A model generated the notes under the pieces. The model had not been told where the DNA came from. It ran no database searches and worked only from the letters and a program-made list of their open reading frames with translations. The position numbers and the translations under genes were made by a program. From Asanoa sp. WMMD1127 (GTDB lineage: Bacteria > Actinomycetota > Actinomycetes > Mycobacteriales > Micromonosporaceae), in assembly GCF_029626225.1 (NCBI RefSeq), contig NZ_JARUBP010000001.1:6820001-6884000 (forward strand): a stretch of DNA of 64,000 nucleotides, in the 5' to 3' direction. Positions 1 through 7,756 of this stretch are shown piece by piece. Each line of letters opens with the position of its first letter. Position 1 is the stretch's first letter.

Positions 1-1892
1 TGGCCCGGCACGCGGGCCACGCCCGCCTGCTCGTGGTCGCCACCGTGCGGGCCGCCGAGGGCCGCCCGGCCCTGGCCACCCTCGACGGCGTCGCCACGAC
101 CGTGCCGCTCGGTCCCCTCGACGAGCCGGCCATCGCCCACCTGGCGCGGGCCAACGGCCAGGACGCGCACGCCGCCGAGATCGCCCGCCGCACCCGCGGG
201 CACACGCTGTTCGTGGTGGAGACCCTGCGGGCGCTCGCGGCCGGCGACACCGGCGTGCCGGAGTCGCTGCGGGCGGGCGTGCTCGCCCGGGTCCGCGCCG
301 CCGACGCGGAGGAGCTCCTGCGGGCGGCCGCGGTGCTCGGCCCGTCGTTCGCCCCGGCCGCGCTCGCGGGCCTGCTCGGCATCGGCGTCGCCGACGCGAC
401 GCTGCGCTGCGACCGGCTCCTGGAGACCGGGCTGACCGTCGTGGCCGGCCGGGCCTACGAGTTCGCCAACGACCTCGTCCAGGAGGTCCTCTACGACGCG
501 ACGCCGGCGCCGACCCGGCTCGCCCATCACCTGCGCGCCGCCGACGTGCTCGCCGACAACCCGGAGGCGGTGGCCCGGCACGCGCAGGCCGCCGGTGACG
601 ACCGCCGGGCCGGGCGCGCGTGGCTGGCGGCAGGGCGGCGGGCGGCCCGGCGCTACGCCGCCCCCGACGCGGAGGCCCTGCTGGACAACGCGATCGACGC
701 CGCCGACCGGTGCGCCGACCCCGAGCTGCGGACCAGCGCGCTGCTGCTGCGGGCCCGGGTCCGGGAGACGATGTTCCGGTTCGACGACGCCCTCGCGGAC
801 GCCGGCGTCGCCCTGTCGCTCAGCCGTGAGACCGGCGACCGGCGCGCGGAGATGGCGGCCCTGCGCGAGCTCGGCGGCCCGGCCTGGGCGGGCAGCGGGC
901 GGCCGGTCGACACCGGGGTCGGGCACATGCGGGCGGCGCTGCGGCTGGCCGAGCAGCTGGGCGACCGGGGCGCCGAGGCGGAGCTGCTCGGCTGGCTGGC
1001 CGTCCTCAGCAGCAACCAGCTCCGGTTCGTCGAGGCCCTGGCGTACGGGCGACGGGCCCGCGACGCCGCCCGGGGCGCCGGTGGGGCCGGGCTGGCCGCG
1101 GCGTTCGACGGGCTGAAGACGGCGTACGCCTACCTCGGCGAAGTGGCCGAGCTGTCCGCGCTGCTCGAAGAGCTGGAGCCCCTGGTGCGCCAGGCCGGCG
1201 ACCTCTGGTTCCTGCAGTGGTGCCGCTTCGAGTCGGCCTTCCCGCACCTCGCCGCCGGCCGCTGGGCGGAGGCGGCGGCCCGCGTCCACGAGGCGATGGC
1301 GATCAACGCGCGCAGCGGCTACCAGAGCTACGCCTCCTGGTACCTGGCCCACCTCGCCTGGATCGCCCGCCTCGACGGCCGCCGGGCCGACGCGCTGGAG
1401 CTGGGCCACCGGGCGTCCACCTTGGACTCCCACGCCTGGTTCGCCGGAGCGGTGGCCGCGCTGCACGGCACGGCCCTCGTCGAGTACGGCGACCCGGCCG
1501 CCGCCGTCCCGGTCCTGGAGGCCGGCCTCGCGGTCAGCGAATCCCACCGCACCGCTGCCTGGCGGCTGCGCTGCCTCGCCCCGCTGGCCGAGGCGACCGG
1601 CGACCCGGCCCTGCTCGACGAGGCCGACGCGATGCTCCGCGCCGTCGTCGCCCCGCCGGACGCGGCCTGGCTCTACGGCGCCGACGCCTACACCTCGGTC
1701 GCCCGGGCGTGGCTGGCGCGCGGCGAGCCGGAGCGCGCGGCCGCCCTGCTCGACCCCCTGCTGGCAGCCGGTGACCGCACCGGCTGGCGCGCGCCGCTGG
1801 CCGCCGCCCGCGCGGTGGCGGCGCGGCTTCAGAACAGCTCCGCCAGCAGCGCGGCGGCCCGGTCGGCGCCGTCGGTCTCCACGGGGCGGTAG
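1..1892 (+). CDS. ATPase/TPR transcriptional regulator, C-terminal part (5' end outside window)
   Basis: The reading frame is already open at the left edge, so the N-terminus is missing. The first visible residues (LLVVATVRAAEG) match the end of the AAA/STAND ATPase domain of large actinobacterial regulators of the AfsR/SARP or LuxR-LAL type. After the winged-helix part of the ATPase come about 400 Ala/Leu/Arg-rich residues with the helical-hairpin periodicity of tetratricopeptide repeats. There is no C-terminal LuxR helix-turn-helix, so any DNA-binding domain (perhaps BTAD/OmpR type) must lie upstream of the window. The last 64 bases overlap the 3' end of the convergent hydrolase-glycosyltransferase gene. 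Function as a signal-integrating regulator is inferred from family; the signal is unknown. Confidence 0.8.
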   Translation, partial: ARHAGHARLLVVATVRAAEGRPALATLDGVATTVPLGPLDEPAIAHLARANGQDAHAAEIARRTRGHTLFVVETLRALAAGDTGVPESLRAGVLARVRAADAEELLRAAAVLGPSFAPAALAGLLGIGVADATLRCDRLLETGLTVVAGRAYEFANDLVQEVLYDATPAPTRLAHHLRAADVLADNPEAVARHAQAAGDDRRAGRAWLAAGRRAARRYAAPDAEALLDNAIDAADRCADPELRTSALLLRARVRETMFRFDDALADAGVALSLSRETGDRRAEMAALRELGGPAWAGSGRPVDTGVGHMRAALRLAEQLGDRGAEAELLGWLAVLSSNQLRFVEALAYGRRARDAARGAGGAGLAAAFDGLKTAYAYLGEVAELSALLEELEPLVRQAGDLWFLQWCRFESAFPHLAAGRWAEAAARVHEAMAINARSGYQSYASWYLAHLAWIARLDGRRADALELGHRASTLDSHAWFAGAVAALHGTALVEYGDPAAAVPVLEAGLAVSESHRTAAWRLRCLAPLAEATGDPALLDEADAMLRAVVAPPDAAWLYGADAYTSVARAWLARGEPERAAALLDPLLAAGDRTGWRAPLAAARAVAARLQNSSASSAAARSAPSVSTGR

Positions 1893-3943
1893 TCGACCGG
1901 TCGGCCCAGCTCCTCCGCGATCAACGCGGCCAGGTCGTCCGTCTGTCCATAGTCGACGTAGCGGCCGGCGCGGTAGGCCGCGAGCCGGTGCCGGACGTGC
2001 ACGTTCTGCTCGAAGTGGTTGCGCAGCGGGATGTAGAGGAACGGGCGCCGGTGTGCGGTGAGCGTCATCGTGGTGGTCAGCCCGCCGTGCGTGATCGCCA
2101 GGTCGCAGGCGGCCAGCAACCGGTGCAGGCGATGCACGTACCCGTGCACCTCCAGGCCCTCGCGGGGGGTGAACCGCGCCGGATCCACCCGCGGGCCGGC
2201 CACCACGACCAGGCGCAGCCCCGGCACCGCGCGGCGGGCGGCCGGGAACGCGTCGACCACCTTGCGCAGCAGGTCGCCGCCGACGCCCGAGCCGCCGACG
2301 GTGGCCACGCACACCGGCTCGCCGGGTGCCCAGCCCAGCTCGGCCCGGATCGCCGCCCGCTCCTGTTCGCCGACGGGCGCGAAGTCGCAGACGTACCCGC
2401 TGAAGTCGAAGTGCCGCAGGGTCCAGTCGCGGACGCTGGGCAGCCCCGGCCCGAGCGGGTCGGCGACCAGGTCGTCGGGGTTGCCGACGAACACGGAACG
2501 GTCGCGCAGCCGGGGGAAGCGGGCGATCTGCTCGACCATCTCGGCGTTGTAGTCGGCGGTCAGCTCCGCCTCGGCCGCGCCACCGGACGGCATCGGGAGC
2601 CAACCGACGAAATCGGTGAGCCAGGCGTACGCGGACCGTTTCAGCTCCGGGTTCTCGTGGAGGAAGTAGTCGAGCTCCCAGGCCTCGTCACCGACCCAGA
2701 GGTCGTAGTGCTCCCGCTCGACGAGGTCGGCGAAGACCATGAAGTTGGCGACCAGGATCTCGTCCATCCGCCGCACCGCCTGGAACGCGTGCAGGTCGTG
2801 CTCGCCCGCCTCGCTCTCGATGTGCGCGGACTCGGCGGCCAGGTGGGCCGAGGCCGGATGCACCCGCTCGCCCCGCCGGCGCAGCACCTCGGTCACGGGG
2901 TGCTGCGCCAGCCAGTCGACCTGGACACCGGGCCGCTGCCGGCGCAGGGCGTCGACGATCGCCGCGTCCCGCTCGGCGTGGCCGAGGCCGATCGGCGACG
3001 ACAGGTAGAGCACGCGGCGCGGTCGGTCGAGCGGACGGGTCCAGCGCACCGGCGGCGCCGGCACGCCGGTGACCTCGCGGACGAACTCGCGCAGCAGCCG
3101 GTTGACCACCACGGGCTCCCGGGCGTGCGGGAGGTGGTCGGCGCCGTCGAGCACCACGTCGCGGGCGCCGGTGAGCTGGGCGGTGCGGACCATCTCGGCG
3201 CGGCTGCGGCAGTGGTCCTCGGATCCGCGGATCACCAGCACCGGGCGGTCGATCGAGCGCAGCAGCGCCTCGGCCTCGGCCCGGTCGCGGACGCAGCGCT
3301 CCGACCGCTCGGCGGCGATCAGCGACTCCGGCGTGGTCCGCTCCGCCCAGTCGACGGCGTCCTCGATCTGCTTGGTCGAGTGCGGCTCGCTGATCACGGT
3401 GTGGAAGAAGAACTCCGCGAACGCACGCAGGTCCTGGCGCCAGAAGTGCGCGTTGAAGCGCTCCCAGCCCGTGTAGTCGGTGCGGACCACCTCGAAGTGC
3501 GCTCGCATGCGGTGGGGCGGCAGGTCGTCGAGGAACGGGCCGACGGGCGCGATGGCCACGGCGCCGATGACCCGCTCGGGATGGCGGGCGGTGGCGACCA
3601 GCGACCACCAGCCGCCCCGGCTGAGCCCGACGAGCACCGCCTTGGTCGCGCCGACCGCGTCAAGCACCGCCAGCACGTACGCCAGGTGGGCGTCGTCGCT
3701 GTAGGCGGCCGGGTCGGTCGGCCGGTCGGAGCGGCCGTTGCCGGGCGGGTCGATCGTGACGACGCGGAACTCGCGGGCCAGGAACGGCACCTGCGCCTTC
3801 CAGTGCCGCGAGTCGATGATCGACCAGGCCGGCAGCAGCGCGACCGTCGGCGCGTCGGGGTCGCCCGGTTCGAAGACCTCGTACCCGATCCGGACGCCGT
3901 CGTGTTTCACGTACCCCTGGATGTCGGGTTGTCGTGCCCGCAT
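1829..3943 (-). CDS. Alpha/beta-hydrolase fused to a glycosyltransferase
   Basis: A 704-residue two-domain protein. Residues about 10-295 are an alpha/beta-hydrolase: nucleophile elbow GLSRGG (Ser108), an acidic residue in GSEDH near 242, and His270 in DGADH, giving a plausible triad. Residues about 308-704 are a GT-B glycosyltransferase of the MurG/GT1-like group: it opens with the GLGHAERD loop and later has the sugar-nucleotide motif THGGLTTT. The ATG at 3943 is preceded by GAGGAG; the open frame extends upstream to 4144 but has no ribosome site there and would run across the intergenic operator. No signal peptide is seen, so it is probably cytoplasmic. It diverges from a methyltransferase gene, suggesting small-molecule tailoring or glycosylation. 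The acceptor is unknown. Confidence 0.85.
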   Translation of the reverse strand: MRARQPDIQGYVKHDGVRIGYEVFEPGDPDAPTVALLPAWSIIDSRHWKAQVPFLAREFRVVTIDPPGNGRSDRPTDPAAYSDDAHLAYVLAVLDAVGATKAVLVGLSRGGWWSLVATARHPERVIGAVAIAPVGPFLDDLPPHRMRAHFEVVRTDYTGWERFNAHFWRQDLRAFAEFFFHTVISEPHSTKQIEDAVDWAERTTPESLIAAERSERCVRDRAEAEALLRSIDRPVLVIRGSEDHCRSRAEMVRTAQLTGARDVVLDGADHLPHAREPVVVNRLLREFVREVTGVPAPPVRWTRPLDRPRRVLYLSSPIGLGHAERDAAIVDALRRQRPGVQVDWLAQHPVTEVLRRRGERVHPASAHLAAESAHIESEAGEHDLHAFQAVRRMDEILVANFMVFADLVEREHYDLWVGDEAWELDYFLHENPELKRSAYAWLTDFVGWLPMPSGGAAEAELTADYNAEMVEQIARFPRLRDRSVFVGNPDDLVADPLGPGLPSVRDWTLRHFDFSGYVCDFAPVGEQERAAIRAELGWAPGEPVCVATVGGSGVGGDLLRKVVDAFPAARRAVPGLRLVVVAGPRVDPARFTPREGLEVHGYVHRLHRLLAACDLAITHGGLTTTMTLTAHRRPFLYIPLRNHFEQNVHVRHRLAAYRAGRYVDYGQTDDLAALIAEELGRPVDYRPVETDGADRAAALLAELF

Positions 3944-3982
3944 GGCGCGCTCCTCTCCCCGCCCGCCAGCCTGCCCGGTGGC

Positions 3983-4012
3983 GTTGCAACGTGGTTGCAA
4001 GCAGCCTGCAAC
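3983..4012. promoter_or_regulatory. Triple TTGCAA-type operator in a divergent promoter region
   Basis: TTGCAA occurs at 3984 and 3995, and CTGCAA at 4006, exactly 11 bases apart, so the three half-sites lie on one face of the helix. They sit between the start of the hydrolase-glycosyltransferase (3943) and the methyltransferase (4065). The arrangement suggests cooperative binding of a dimeric regulator controlling both genes. The regulator is unknown. Confidence 0.5.
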
Positions 4013-4064
4013 GTCGCCGAGGAGGGTCGGAAGGGACGAGTTCGTTCCTGGAGGGGGAAGCACG

Positions 4065-5120
4065 ATGGCAGTGGACAATGACCGGTTGATGGAGTTCCTC
4101 GGCCGGTTCGTGGGGGATCTCGGCGCGACGATGGCGGCCGGCAACGTGGTCGTCGGTGAGCGGTTGGGGCTCTACCGGGCGCTCGCCGCCGCACCGCGGA
4201 CGCCGGCCGACCTGGCCGAGGCGACGGGCACCGACGCGCGCTACGTCGACGAGTGGCTGCGCGGTCAGGCGGCCGGCGGATACGTCGAGTATTCGGCGGC
4301 GACCGGCGAGTACTCCCTCACCGAGGAGCAGGCGTTCGCGCTCACCGACCCGACCGGGCCCGTGTTCGTGCCGGGCGCGTTCCAGCTGGCGCTGGGCGCC
4401 CTGAAGGCGGAGCCGCGGATCACGGCCGCGGTACGCAGCGGCGACGGCGTCGGCTGGCACGAACACGACGGCGAGGTGTTCGAGGGGTGCGAGCGGTTCT
4501 TCCGGCCCGGCTACCTGGCCAACCTGACCGCGGCGTGGCTGCCGGCGCTCGACGGCGTCGAGGCGAAGCTGCGGGCCGGGGCCACGGTGGCCGACATCGG
4601 CTGCGGGCACGGCGCGTCCACCCTGCTGATGGCCGAGGCGTTCCCGGCGTCGCGGTTCGTGGGCTCGGACTACCACGACCAGTCGATCGCCCAGGCGCAC
4701 AAGCGGGCCGCCGACGCCGGTGTCAGCGACCGGGTGTCGTTCGAGACGGCGACCGCGCAGACCTTCGGCGGCGGGCCGTTCGACCTGGTCACGACGTTCG
4801 ACGCGATCCACGACATGGGCGACCCGCTGGGGGCGGCCCGACACGTCCGGGAGGCGCTGGCCACCGACGGCACCTGGATGATCGTGGAGCCGCGGGCCGG
4901 CGACACGGTCGCCGAGAACCTCAACCCCGTCGGCCGGGTCTACTACGGGTTCTCGACGTTCCTGTGCGTGCCGAACGCGCTGTCGCAGGACGGCGGCTAC
5001 GCCCTCGGCGCCCAGGCCGGCGAGGCGGCGATCCGGCGGATCGCGACCGAGGCCGGCTTCACCCGGTTCCGCCGGGTGGCCGAGACGCCGTTCAACCAGG
5101 TGTACGAGGCGCGCCCGTAA
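4065..5120 (+). CDS. Class I SAM-dependent methyltransferase with N-terminal winged helix
   Basis: A 351-residue protein. Residues about 20-95 form the winged-helix dimerisation region seen in O-methyltransferase-like enzymes (TPADLAEATG followed by WLRGQAAGGY). Residues 175-190 hold the SAM motif I (VADIGCGHGASTLL), and motif II/III-like segments follow (FDLVTTFDAIHDM). The ATG at 4065 follows a GGAGGGGGAAG ribosome site. It faces away from the hydrolase-glycosyltransferase and shares the TTGCAA operator region with it. It resembles the actinobacterial family often annotated as methyltransferase/transcriptional regulator. Substrate unknown; family assignment is firm. Confidence 0.85.
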   Translation: MAVDNDRLMEFLGRFVGDLGATMAAGNVVVGERLGLYRALAAAPRTPADLAEATGTDARYVDEWLRGQAAGGYVEYSAATGEYSLTEEQAFALTDPTGPVFVPGAFQLALGALKAEPRITAAVRSGDGVGWHEHDGEVFEGCERFFRPGYLANLTAAWLPALDGVEAKLRAGATVADIGCGHGASTLLMAEAFPASRFVGSDYHDQSIAQAHKRAADAGVSDRVSFETATAQTFGGGPFDLVTTFDAIHDMGDPLGAARHVREALATDGTWMIVEPRAGDTVAENLNPVGRVYYGFSTFLCVPNALSQDGGYALGAQAGEAAIRRIATEAGFTRFRRVAETPFNQVYEARP

Positions 5121-5135
5121 AGATTTCGCCGGGGC

Positions 5136-5165
5136 TGTCGATTCCGGCATCGTGGGGTTCGTCGG
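5136..5165 (+). promoter_or_regulatory. Candidate ECF42 sigma-factor promoter
   Basis: TGTCGA (5136-5141) is followed after 18 bases by CGTCGG (5160-5165), 45 bases before the YCII gene. The described ECF42 target signature is TGTCGA at -35 and CG(A/T)C at -10, and the ECF42 gene lies just downstream. This therefore looks like an autoregulated promoter for the YCII-sigma operon. The match is by eye. Confidence 0.5.
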
Positions 5166-5209
5166 TGCGGTGAGGGAGCCGCACCGCGGCTCCGCGGATC
5201 GGGAAGGCG

Positions 5210-5572
5210 ATGGCCATGACGAAATACATGCTGCTGATCCTCGGCGACGAGGCCGAGTGGTCGGCGATGACTCCGGAGCAGTGGCAGGCCCACGACGAGG
5301 CGCACCACGCCTTCCGGGAGGCCGCCGGCGACCGCGTCCTCGGCGGCCAGCAGCTCGAGCCGCCCGCGGTGGCGACGACGCTGCGGTCCGGTCCGGACGG
5401 CGGGCTGGTGATGACCGACGGGCCGTTCCTGGAGACCAAGGAGGGGGTCGGCGGGTTCTACCTGCTCGAGGCCGACCACCTCGACGAGGTCACCAAGCTG
5501 GTGGCGCTGCTGCCGGAGGTACGGGCCGGGCACAGCGGCGTCGAGATCCGCCCGGTGGTCGACCACGGATGA
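5210..5572 (+). CDS. YCII/DGPF-domain protein, partner of ECF42 sigma factor
   Basis: A 120-residue single-domain YCII-related (DGPF) protein. The signature MTDGPF is present, followed by the ETKEGVGGFY segment typical of the family. The start is ATG at 5210 or ATG at 5216 (MTKYMLL), both behind GGGAAGG. Its stop codon overlaps the start of the sigma-factor gene (ATGA), so the two are translationally coupled. Genes of this type are conserved neighbours and targets of ECF42 sigma factors; some relatives are ferredoxin-like enzymes acting on small molecules, but no reaction can be assigned. Confidence 0.88.
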   Translation: MAMTKYMLLILGDEAEWSAMTPEQWQAHDEAHHAFREAAGDRVLGGQQLEPPAVATTLRSGPDGGLVMTDGPFLETKEGVGGFYLLEADHLDEVTKLVALLPEVRAGHSGVEIRPVVDHG

Positions 5573-6807
5573 GCGCCGACGAGGCGGTCGTCGCGGCGGT
5601 GGCGGAGGCCCACCGCCGCGAGTGGGCCCAGGTGCTGGCCACCACCGCCCAGGCGACCGGCGACCTGGACCTCGCGGAGGAGTGCGCCCAGGACGCGTTC
5701 GCGCAGGCGCTGGTCGTGTGGCCGGCCAGCGGCGTCCCGGACCGGCCGGGCGCCTGGCTGACCCGGGTCGCGCGCAACCGGGGTCTGGACGAGCTCCGCC
5801 GGCGGGCCGCGTTCCGGCGCCGGATGCCGCTGCTCGTCCTCGACCCCGTGGGCGAAGGGCCCGACGCGGCGCTCGACGACGACCGGCTTAGGTTGATCTT
5901 CACCTGCGCGCACCCGGCGCTGGCGCGGGAGGCCCAGGTGGCGCTGACGCTGCGGCTCGTCTGCGGGTTGTCGACCGCGGAGGTGGCCCGGGCGTTCGTG
6001 GTGCCGGAGCCGACGATGGCAGCCCGGATCACCCGGGCGAAGAAGAAGATCGCGACGGCCCGGATCGCCTATCGCACGCCGGCCCCCGACGAGCTCGGCG
6101 CGCGGGTCGACGTGGTGCTCGAGGTCGTGCAACTGATCTTCAGTACGGGGCACGCCGCGCCGGCCGGTCCCGCCCTGCTGCGCCACGACCTGCTGGACCG
6201 GGCGCTGGACCTGGGCCGGCTGCTGCACCTGCTGATGCCGACCTCGGCCGCGGTCAGTGGGCAGCTGGCGCTGATGCTGCTGATCGACGCCCGCTCGGCA
6301 GCCCGGGTGTCCGAGTCCGGGCGGCTGCTGCTGCTGTCCGAACAGGACCGTGCAATGTGGAACCATGCGCTGATCGCCGAAGGGGTGGCCCTGCTGGTCG
6401 ACGCGCTCCGCCGTGGTCCGGTGGACCGCTACTCGCTGCAGGCCGCGGTCGCGGCGGTGCACGCCGAGGCGCCGTCGTGGGAGGCGACCGACTGGTCGGA
6501 GATCGTCGCCCTCTACGACCGGCTGCTCGTGCTCTGGCCCTCGCCCGTCGTGGCGCTGAACCGGGCGGTCGCCATGGGGATGCGCGACGGGCCGGCCGCC
6601 GGCCTGGCCGTCCTCGACCCGTTGCTGCGCGAGCCGGCGCTGGCCGCCTATCCCTATCTGAGCGCGGCCCGCGCCGACTTCCTGCGGCGGCTGGAGCGGT
6701 GGGACGCGGCCGCCGAGGCGTACGAGGAGGCGCTGGTGCTGACCGACAACGACGTCGAGCGCCGGTTCCTCCTCGCCCGCCTCGACGAGGTCCGCGGACT
6801 GGCCTAG
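5569..6807 (+). CDS. ECF42-group RNA polymerase sigma factor with C-terminal TPR-like extension
   Basis: A 412-residue protein. Sigma region 2 lies at about 10-80 (DLAEECAQDAFAQAL, WLTRVARNRGLDELRR) and region 4 at about 110-170 (LRLVCGLSTAEVARAF, MAARITRAKKKI). Residues about 180-412 form a helical extension with PYLSAARADFLRRL and EEALVLTDNDVERRF, as in the ECF42 group (SigJ-like, DUF6596 plus TPR). These extensions are thought to be needed for activity, and no separate anti-sigma factor is expected; none is seen here. The start overlaps the YCII stop by 4 bases. Its stop shares a CTAG tetranucleotide with the stop of the convergent lipoprotein gene. Confidence 0.92.
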   Translation: MSADEAVVAAVAEAHRREWAQVLATTAQATGDLDLAEECAQDAFAQALVVWPASGVPDRPGAWLTRVARNRGLDELRRRAAFRRRMPLLVLDPVGEGPDAALDDDRLRLIFTCAHPALAREAQVALTLRLVCGLSTAEVARAFVVPEPTMAARITRAKKKIATARIAYRTPAPDELGARVDVVLEVVQLIFSTGHAAPAGPALLRHDLLDRALDLGRLLHLLMPTSAAVSGQLALMLLIDARSAARVSESGRLLLLSEQDRAMWNHALIAEGVALLVDALRRGPVDRYSLQAAVAAVHAEAPSWEATDWSEIVALYDRLLVLWPSPVVALNRAVAMGMRDGPAAGLAVLDPLLREPALAAYPYLSAARADFLRRLERWDAAAEAYEEALVLTDNDVERRFLLARLDEVRGLA

Positions 6808-7391
6808 GCGGCCGGCACGAGCGGGTTGGTGGGGTGATAGAGGCCGTCCGGGTTGTGGTACCAGAGCCACACGTGCATCGTGACGAGCTTCGGATGCCAG
6901 AAGCCGAACGCGGCCGCGCCGTTGGTCTTCGCGCAGTCGGCTTCCTGCTCGGTGGGCACGAACGTGCCGTCGGCGTAGTGGCAGGCCGCGTCGAACGAGC
7001 CGTAGGTCGCGCCCGGCAGCGGTGGTGCGGCCGGCTGTTCGGGCCAGACCCACTCGAGGGCGCCGAGCTGCCATGCGTCGCCGTTCCTGACGTAGACCAG
7101 GATCGCGGGCGTCGTGACGTCGAAGTCGGTGACCTCCGGGTTGAGGTAGTGGTAGCCCATCCCGGGCATCATCGGGGTGATGACCTGGTAGCCGGCGGCC
7201 TGGGCGGCGGGCAGGTCGGTGACGTACTTCGCGGTGGAGGCGCGGGCCTTGCCGAGGGCGGTGGCCAGCTCTGGTGAGGTGCTGCTCGCGGTGTGGGCCG
7301 TTCCAGGTGCCGGCTCCGGCTTTGATCCGGCGCAGGCGGCTGTGACGAGCGTCAGGGTCAGGGCCGCCGCGGCGGCGAGGGCGCGCCTCAC
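6804..7391 (-). CDS. Putative secreted lipoprotein
   Basis: A 195-residue protein beginning VRRALAAAAALTLTL with a lipobox-like VTAAC, so export and lipid anchoring at Cys21 are likely. The mature part contains Tyr/Trp/His-rich segments (GMGYHYLNP, FGFWHPKLVTMHVWLWYH) and two further cysteines (ACHYADG, EADCAK). Similar proteins are found beside DUF4242 genes in actinobacteria, without known function. The GTG start overlaps the upstream DUF4242 stop (GTGA), so the two genes are translationally coupled. The His/Tyr pattern could bind metal, but that is speculation. Confidence 0.8.
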   Translation of the reverse strand: MRRALAAAAALTLTLVTAACAGSKPEPAPGTAHTASSTSPELATALGKARASTAKYVTDLPAAQAAGYQVITPMMPGMGYHYLNPEVTDFDVTTPAILVYVRNGDAWQLGALEWVWPEQPAAPPLPGATYGSFDAACHYADGTFVPTEQEADCAKTNGAAAFGFWHPKLVTMHVWLWYHNPDGLYHPTNPLVPAA

Positions 7392-7660
7392 TTGTAGAAG
7401 TAGGGGTCGAGGACGCGGACCTCGCTGATCTGGTCGACCGGCAGCGCGTTGCGGGTGGCGGCGCGGCGGACGGCTTCGGGGTCCGGGGCGTCGTACACGC
7501 AGAAGGTCCTGGTCTTGTCGGTGCTGACGTAGGAGTGAAGCCAGGTGACCCCCTCCTCCGCGTTGCGGTCGACGACGTTCAGGCAGGTCGCCGCGCCGCT
7601 GTCGTCGACGGGGATGTGCAGGCCGTCGGCGAAGGTGCGCTCCACGATGTACCTGGGCAC
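7388..7660 (-). CDS. DUF4242 (SCO4226-like nickel-binding family) small protein
   Basis: A 90-residue ferredoxin-like alpha/beta protein. It begins MPRYIVERTF and contains VTWLHSYVSTDKTRTFCVYDAP, the hallmark segment of DUF4242 proteins; the Streptomyces member SCO4226 binds nickel. The ATG follows AAAGGAA. It is coupled to the lipoprotein gene downstream and lies 96 bases downstream of the LuxR-LAL gene. A promoter-proximal dyad at 7713-7738 suggests control by that regulator. Cytoplasmic; physiological role unknown. Confidence 0.85.
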   Translation of the reverse strand: MPRYIVERTFADGLHIPVDDSGAATCLNVVDRNAEEGVTWLHSYVSTDKTRTFCVYDAPDPEAVRRAATRNALPVDQISEVRVLDPYFYK

Positions 7661-7692
7661 TGTTGTGTTCCTTTCGGTTGGGTGTGCCCATC

Positions 7693-7738
7693 ACCGTAGG
7701 AATGGGGCGCGGCCCAGGATTCCGAGGAATTACCCAGG
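7693..7738 (-). promoter_or_regulatory. Candidate activator site and -10 for the DUF4242-lipoprotein pair
   Basis: An inverted repeat ATTCC-GA-GGAAT (7719-7730) is framed by two direct CCCAGG hexamers (7713 and 7733). On the minus strand a TACGGT -10-like hexamer lies at 7698-7693. This puts the dyad near -40, a class II activator position. The adjacent LuxR-LAL regulator is the obvious candidate binder; this is inference. Confidence 0.45.
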
Positions 7739-7756
7739 TTGCGGGGTCCGGCGTGC

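Noticed and set aside
1988-4081. A 697-codon open frame on the plus strand opposite the hydrolase-glycosyltransferase
   Set aside because: It is antisense to a gene with clear motifs; composition is Val/Gly/Arg/Asp-rich, typical of shadow frames in high-GC DNA, and it resembles no family.
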